Source: Atkinsonella hypoxylon
Taxonomy: Eukaryota; Ascomycota; Sordariomycetes; Hypocreales; Clavicipitaceae
DNA: 64,000 bases
NCBI GenBank assembly: GCA_000729835.1
Contig: JFHB01000006.1
Span: 62,001 to 126,000 of the forward strand
Reading direction: 5' to 3'
Below, one piece after another: positions 59,612 to 64,000 of this stretch. The position numbers were made by a program, and so were the translations under genes. How positions within the stretch are numbered: position 1 is the stretch's first letter; every line of letters begins with the position of its first letter. Below the pieces are notes generated by a model. The model searched no databases. It worked only from the letters and a program-made list of their open reading frames with translations, and was not told where the DNA came from.

Positions 59612-60289
59612 ATGCCAGAAGGCGGCGCTTCTAGCTCGCCAGAACTGGACAAGCCAATCTCGCGGAGGTGCAAGTCCAGATGCAAACCTTGGATCTGGTT
59701 TGAGTCTGCTAGATTTGCGTTGCTGGACAATACAATAGCTGCTGCTGCAACACCTTCGTATCTCAGCTTCGTTGTTGCCCCGGTGCCGGGAAGACGATGC
59801 AAGTCAGTGCACTCAGCACGAACGAGGGGCAACTCAGATGTGTATATCAGATAGATCTGCGTCTTCTCCGCCTTCATGTGCTGGACCCAATTGTATTGCC
59901 AGGGACGATATAATTATGAGCAGCGGGTGGTTCGTGGAATGTTGCAAATCAATTAAGCTGGACGTGTCTGTTTCGTGAACCCCGCGTGTTGGGTCGTGTT
60001 GGGTCGTGTCGAGGCGTGTTGAGGCGTGTCGGGGAGACGTCGCGCGACGCGAGAAGCTCGGGTGAGTGCAATAGTACAAATGCAAGAACAAGGTGGTCGC
60101 GGGTGGGGCTGCTGCTGCCTTGTCTGTTGGAAACTGCAGCTCAACCACGTGATCATTGCTGCAGTGCAGCCCCGAGGTTGGACCGAGCCAAAATCATCCA
60201 ACGGCTCCACTGTCCGTCTGATCGCAGCTCAAGCGCAGATCAAGCATCAAGCTCAAGACATACATTATTGGAAGCCCAACACGCCGCAC

Positions 60290-60330
60290 CGCACCACCGC
60301 ACCACCGCACCACCGCACCACCGCACCAAC
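60290..60330. repeat. CACCACCG-type tandem repeat
   Basis: Four to five imperfect octamers, about 100 bp before the LYR gene start, within its probable 5' UTR or promoter. Confidence 0.75.
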
Positions 60331-60429
60331 ATACCACGAAGAACGACACGTGAGCGGGATGAGCCATCCGACTCGCTATTGCATTGGCATCAACAGCATC
60401 TAGCGGCCTCTCTATTGCATGCAATAATC

Positions 60430-61569
60430 ATGCCTGCGCCAGTGTATCCACTGCCTCAGTCTCTGCAGCCACTGCAGCTCTATCGTCACCTTTTACGAGA
60501 AGCTTCGTACCTGCCTCCAGCATTCCGTAAAACCATCGACTCGACTATCCGAACTAGATTCCACAATAATCGACAGGATGGAAAACATACGAGGAAACGC
60601 CTCTCTGGAGCCATGTCTTCGCTGCGGACCCTGCGAGCTGCTAACAGCGGCGACAAAGCTGCTATGGAGCGTTTGGCCTTGAAGGGCTTTGGTAGGGCGG
60701 GGAACAGAAGACGAGAACTTATGAGCCAATTGGTGAAATCTCAGGGTCCCGGTGATACTCAAGCTTTGGAGTCTATACTTGATCAAGGTGCAGCCGGAAG
60801 TACTGCAAGTGCACCACAAGCAGACAAATCGAAGCCGTCGACCACCCAAGAGTCCAGCCAAAAGGCAAAGGCACAGTACCCGAAAAACTCCTTCTTCGAA
60901 AGATGGGACCAGACGAAGCTGCTGCAGATAATACGCTCTCAAAAACAGCAACAGAAGGACACAAAGGGAACAACGAGTTGGCCGGGCCAGTCTGTGAAAG
61001 TCATCGACCCTGATCAATACGTGCCTCAGACCAATATTTGGGGCAACCCACCTGCTGATAGTCTTGTGAGGACTAAACGATCACACTGGTGGCGGAAGAA
61101 TGCAGACAAGATCATGCCGCCTCTGGGGAAAGGGGAATGGGACCTGTTACGACGGCTGAGTCAGGGTGCCCAGCAAGACGGTGAATGGGCAGTCCCATCC
61201 CGACGCGTATATCCTTCGACGGAACTGATATGCCAGCCGAAACTTTCTGGCCAGTGGGACTGGCATGGCCATGCCACTACCTCAACAGCAAGACTGGAAC
61301 AACCAAAGACCATGTCGCTACAACGCCGTACTGGACAATACGACTCCGGCCCTTATGGCGGTCGCCCGCGCAGCAAGGAAGTATCCAGCAGGTGGTTTCG
61401 ACGTTTCTATAACCGGATCTGGCAAATCACTCCTAACATGGAACAAGATCCCAATACGCTGCGATACAAAATTACCTGGGGCACTGTTATGCCAAACTTG
61501 CCATCTGCAACAGCATGTCAGATGGACGTCTTTGCCGGAGTGGACTCCAAAGGCAACAAATTGCGCTGA
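60430..61569 (+). CDS. LYR-motif (Complex1_LYR-like) protein
   Basis: A 379-residue intronless protein whose N-terminus, LQLYRHLLREASYLPP, carries the L-Y-R tripeptide at 17-19. It is followed by RTRFHNNR, the pattern of the Complex1_LYR superfamily. Such proteins usually act in mitochondria, binding acyl carrier protein and helping Fe-S cluster delivery or respiratory complex assembly. This one is far longer than the typical 80-130-residue members, with a basic, glutamine-rich middle and an uncharacterised C-terminal half, so it belongs to the fungal long-form (Cup1-like) group. The partner is unknown. I start at ATG 60430, because the 148 codons upstream in the same frame run through repeats and lack protein character. 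It is convergent with the GNAT gene, with the stops 7 bp apart. Confidence 0.82.
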   Translation: MPAPVYPLPQSLQPLQLYRHLLREASYLPPAFRKTIDSTIRTRFHNNRQDGKHTRKRLSGAMSSLRTLRAANSGDKAAMERLALKGFGRAGNRRRELMSQLVKSQGPGDTQALESILDQGAAGSTASAPQADKSKPSTTQESSQKAKAQYPKNSFFERWDQTKLLQIIRSQKQQQKDTKGTTSWPGQSVKVIDPDQYVPQTNIWGNPPADSLVRTKRSHWWRKNADKIMPPLGKGEWDLLRRLSQGAQQDGEWAVPSRRVYPSTELICQPKLSGQWDWHGHATTSTARLEQPKTMSLQRRTGQYDSGPYGGRPRSKEVSSRWFRRFYNRIWQITPNMEQDPNTLRYKITWGTVMPNLPSATACQMDVFAGVDSKGNKLR

Positions 61570-61576
61570 ATTCTAT

Positions 61577-62185
61577 CTAATCCAACAAATGAGCAAGCTT
61601 TTCCAGATCATCTCCCTCAACACGCATGCCCACCCATTCATCCATGGCCTTCGCCCCAATGCTCTCATAAAGCTTGATGCTCGGCTCATTCCACTTGAGC
61701 ACGGACCATTCCAATCTACCGCCCTTCATGGCGACGACCTGCTTCGCCAACTCGACTAGTAGCTTCGTGCCGTATCCGCGCCCCCGCGCAGAAGGCTGAA
61801 CAAACAGGTCCTCGAGGTAAATGCCAGGTCTGGCTCGCCACGTGCTGTAGTTGTAGAAATACAGCGCCATACCCACCGGTTGACCATCTGGGTTGCAGAC
61901 CAACAAGCATCGCGACGGTCGATGCGGCGCAATCGGCTCTGTGTTAGGAACGGCAACATCATCATGCTCGGCTGAGTCTGATGGCGCAAACGCAATGGTG
62001 CGTTGGATGCTTTCAATAGTGGCTTCCACGGCGTCGGGCTCCTTTTCGTACAGCGCCAGCCCTTTGATCAGGTCCAGGATCACCGGTGCGTCTGCCTTTA
62101 TGTGTTAGCCCTAATCGTGGCGTCTGCGTGAGGCGCGAATTGTACCTTCTCGCCGGGCGTGTCGGACCGTAGCTTTCGATACCAT
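61577..62185 (-). CDS. GNAT-family N-acetyltransferase (diamine/spermidine type)
   Basis: Transfers acetyl from acetyl-CoA to an amine; the overall layout resembles spermidine/diamine N-acetyltransferases. The exons on the minus strand are 62185-62146 and 62091-61577. The 54-nt intron ends at GGCAG, giving VRHARREDAPVILDLIKGLALYE, the expected N-terminal strand and helix. The product is 184 residues. Motif V/A features are IYLEDLFVQPSARGRGYG (acetyl-CoA loop R116-G-R-G-Y-G121), and the likely catalytic tyrosine is in KLYESIGA (Y155). No targeting signal is seen. The 3' end almost abuts the LYR gene, so their 3' UTRs must overlap. Confidence 0.9.
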
Positions 62186-62789
62186 TGTCACGGTGCTTCG
62201 AGGTAGATGGTACGCAGATTGTCTGTAGAATCAGGAAGAACAAAAAAAAGTATACTTCAATTGAACGCCTGGAAATAGTCGTTTATGTTGAGAGAGCTTG
62301 CCCCGCAAGGACAGTCACGCCAAGTCTGAATGTGTACCGGCGATGGCCATTATTCGGCGGGGAAGCGTCGTCGAGCACCTGCGCGCTTGTCCGGCCTTGG
62401 GAAATTGACGAGGCGGTCCACATTGGAGGGGGTCCTAAATGGGGGAACCCGTTCGTGGGTACCCGTGGCAACTTTACACCTTACAAATGTGGTATGAGTG
62501 ATGGGGTATCGGGAACATCGTCTCGTGGATACGTTATGAAAACGCAGAAATTCCAGAGATGAAACATGTGAATACATCTTTCGGTCTGAATGATGCCAGC
62601 CAGGCCTGCTCAGAAAAGTTGAATATATGAAGCCATTTACACTATGTACTTGTGTCTTAGGCGATTCGAAAGACCCTTGATTATCGAACCACATCTAGCG
62701 GCCTCGCAGATACAGTACAAGAGCAAGAACGACTACCGACAGGGCCCAATGGTTCCGATGCAACAGCCTAGCCGACAGACAGACAAGGT
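62186..62789. other. Intergenic region
   Basis: These 604 bp hold the GNAT promoter and the MFS 3' end, with no further gene. A 125-residue plus-strand frame here has no supporting feature. Confidence 0.6.
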
Positions 62790-64000
62790 TCAAAGCAGGT
62801 ACCGGTAGCTAGGATTCAAGTCGCCAAGAGCCAGCTTCTCCTCCTCCGTCAAGTGCTGCACATCCTGCTCCCCATCCCTACCACGATCACGGTTAGCCTT
62901 CCGGCAGGCAAACCAGTAAAGCGCAGACGACAGGATAGTCAGGCAGCAGAATCCAATGCAGCTGCTATATCCAAGGCTGTAGTCAGACACGCCGGCCTTG
63001 TTCTGCTCGAAGACAAAGGCAGCAATGATGCCCCCCAGATTGCCAAAGCCGACCTGCCACGCGCTACCGACAGCCCGGCGATGATGGCCCCCCAGATTCA
63101 TGTTGAACCAACACACGACAATCGGCATGGCCGTGTAGGCGCCCATGGCAGCGAGGAAGAGCGCCGCATACTGCAGATCCCGCTTGTGGTCCACGGCGCA
63201 GAGGATGGCGAAACCAGCGATGGCAATGCAGGCGGAGATGATGGCGAAGAGCGCGCGGTGCTGGAGCCTGTCCGAGAGGAAGGCGACGATCATGGAGAAG
63301 GCAAAGGCCACGACCCAGGGGGGCACGCTGTGCAGCTGCGTCGCGGTCGCGCCGTAGCCGTAGCTCTTGAGGATGCTGGGCGCAAAGTAGGCGTAGCCAT
63401 AGGCGGGCACCACGAGGCCCAGGTACATGAGGCCGCCGAGGATGACCTTGTAGTCGCGGAAGACGTCGGCGACATCGCGGAGGGTGATTTTGCGCCCGAT
63501 GCCGGCCTTGCCCTGGTCGAGACGGAGCTTGGCGGCGATGTACTGGCGCTCGTCGTCGCGGAGCCACTTGGCCTGCTCGGGGAAGTTGGGCAGCAGGAAG
63601 AAGAAGAAGAAGCTGACGAGCACGGTGAAGGCGCCTTCGAGGATGAAGATCCAGCGCCAGCCGCTGTATCCTCGCATCCCGTCCATCTGGCCGATGGCAG
63701 CGGCGAGAAGGCCGCCGAAGGCGCCGGCAAGGGTCGTGCTGTTGAAGAAGAAGGAATATCGACGCTGGGCTTCATGGCGGCGGTACCACATGCCAATGAG
63801 GTAGAAAGCTGTGACGAGTGTGACGGTGATTAGTTTCAACACGGGGTTCACATTTATTTATATGGGAAAGGGGGGGGGGGGGGGTTTGTTTCTTCTTTTA
63901 ACATGTATTTGTTGAAAGAAAAAAAAAACCCCCTCTGAACATTTGCGCATACTCACCTCCGGGAAACATGCCCGTTTCAAAGAGGCCAAGGAAGAATCGC
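62790..64000 (-). CDS. MFS transporter, Dal5/TNA1-like anion:cation symporter family (5' end missing)
   Basis: A plasma-membrane permease of the fungal allantoate/nicotinate/vitamin branch. Only the C-terminal part is in the window: 64000-63957 (incomplete exon) and 63808-62790, with a 148-nt intron that joins GMFPG to AFYLIGMWYRRHEAQRR, a hallmark of the family. About 353 residues are visible, with the loop WRWIFILEGAFTV, the charged central loop after PNFPEQAKWL, and six to eight hydrophobic segments. The N-terminal four helices or so lie beyond the right edge. The intron contains a G/C homopolymer (about 63870-63884). High third-position GC produces a 326-residue antisense frame that I treat as spurious. 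The substrate is not predictable. Confidence 0.9.
63870..63884. repeat. Poly(G) run inside an MFS intron
   Basis: An uninterrupted run of about 15 guanines on the plus strand (C on the transcribed sense) lies within the intron of the right-edge transporter gene. Confidence 0.85.

Larger units (their letters stand above)
59010..60429. other. mbp1-LYR gene divergent promoter region
   Basis: A 1.4-kb shared upstream region containing a 13-unit heptamer array (59522-59611), GTGTY-like repeats (about 59986-60033) and CACCACCG repeats (about 60290-60330). Open frames across these are artefacts of the repeats. Confidence 0.65.

Noticed and set aside
59986..60429. N-terminal extension of the LYR protein (frame open from 59986)
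   Set aside because: The 148 upstream codons pass through simple repeats and give a Cys/His/Thr-rich low-complexity peptide. The family start MPAPVYPLPQ fits ATG 60430.
62853..63833. 326-residue plus-strand frame
   Set aside because: It is antisense to the MFS transporter. Its length comes from high third-position GC, the product is low-complexity Glu/Gly/Ala-rich, and it has no domain.

Overview
This is nuclear DNA of a filamentous ascomycete (Pezizomycotina), most likely a Sordariomycete and perhaps Hypocreales. The placement rests on gene content and architecture. Introns are few and short (about 54-203 nt), with GTRAGT-type donors and CTAAC branch points. The gene set includes an Ino1, Cds1, Met8 and Mbp1 ortholog, a Rad26/UvsD-type ATRIP, an Fta1/CENP-L-like kinetochore protein and a LaeA-like methyltransferase. 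Intergenic spaces are long and rich in microsatellites and homopolymers. I did not identify the species. I count 21 protein genes, one of them cut by the right edge. I see no RNA gene, intact transposon or CRISPR array.

Layout. 1-3.7 kb: non-coding leader and promoter. 3.7-5.4 kb: ino1 (inositol-3-phosphate synthase). 6.1-9.8 kb: mrc1 (replication checkpoint mediator). 10.7-11.6 kb: LaeA-like methyltransferase. 11.6-16 kb: gene-poor, repeat-rich. 16.0-17.7 kb: cds1 (CDP-diacylglycerol synthase), divergent from 19.5-21.9 kb rad26/uvsD (ATRIP). 22.6-24.8 kb: UDP-glucose dehydrogenase. After a 4-kb gap come a GT4 glycosyltransferase (28.8-30.3 kb) and a convergent, sequon-rich membrane protein of unknown function (30.8-31.9 kb). 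34.9-36.7 kb: MFS transporter. 37.9-40.1 kb: 5'-nucleotidase-like metallophosphoesterase. 40.9-46.7 kb: small membrane protein, NmrA-like reductase and an unknown protein, separated by gene-poor DNA. 48.3-53.1 kb, all on the minus strand: threonine aldolase-like enzyme, Fta1-like kinetochore subunit and met8. 53.7-55.9 kb: pep7/vac1-like double-FYVE protein, convergent with mbp1 (56.4-59.0 kb). 60.4-62.2 kb: LYR-motif protein and GNAT acetyltransferase, whose stop codons lie 7 bp apart. 62.8-64 kb: a Dal5-type MFS transporter that runs off the edge.

How the genes relate. Most are unlinked housekeeping genes, but three groupings stand out. Ino1 and Cds1 supply the two branches that meet at phosphatidylinositol synthesis. 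Mrc1, ATRIP and the DNA-binding MBF subunit belong to one S-phase checkpoint and G1/S circuit, and mrc1 carries a cluster of MBF-type ACGCG cores upstream. UDP-glucose dehydrogenase (makes UDP-glucuronate), a GT4 enzyme and a secretory-pathway membrane protein are consecutive genes and form the best candidate here for an undescribed glycan or glycolipid module. All gene models, including splice sites, were worked out by hand from the sequence. Family assignments rest on recognised motifs, not on database searches.
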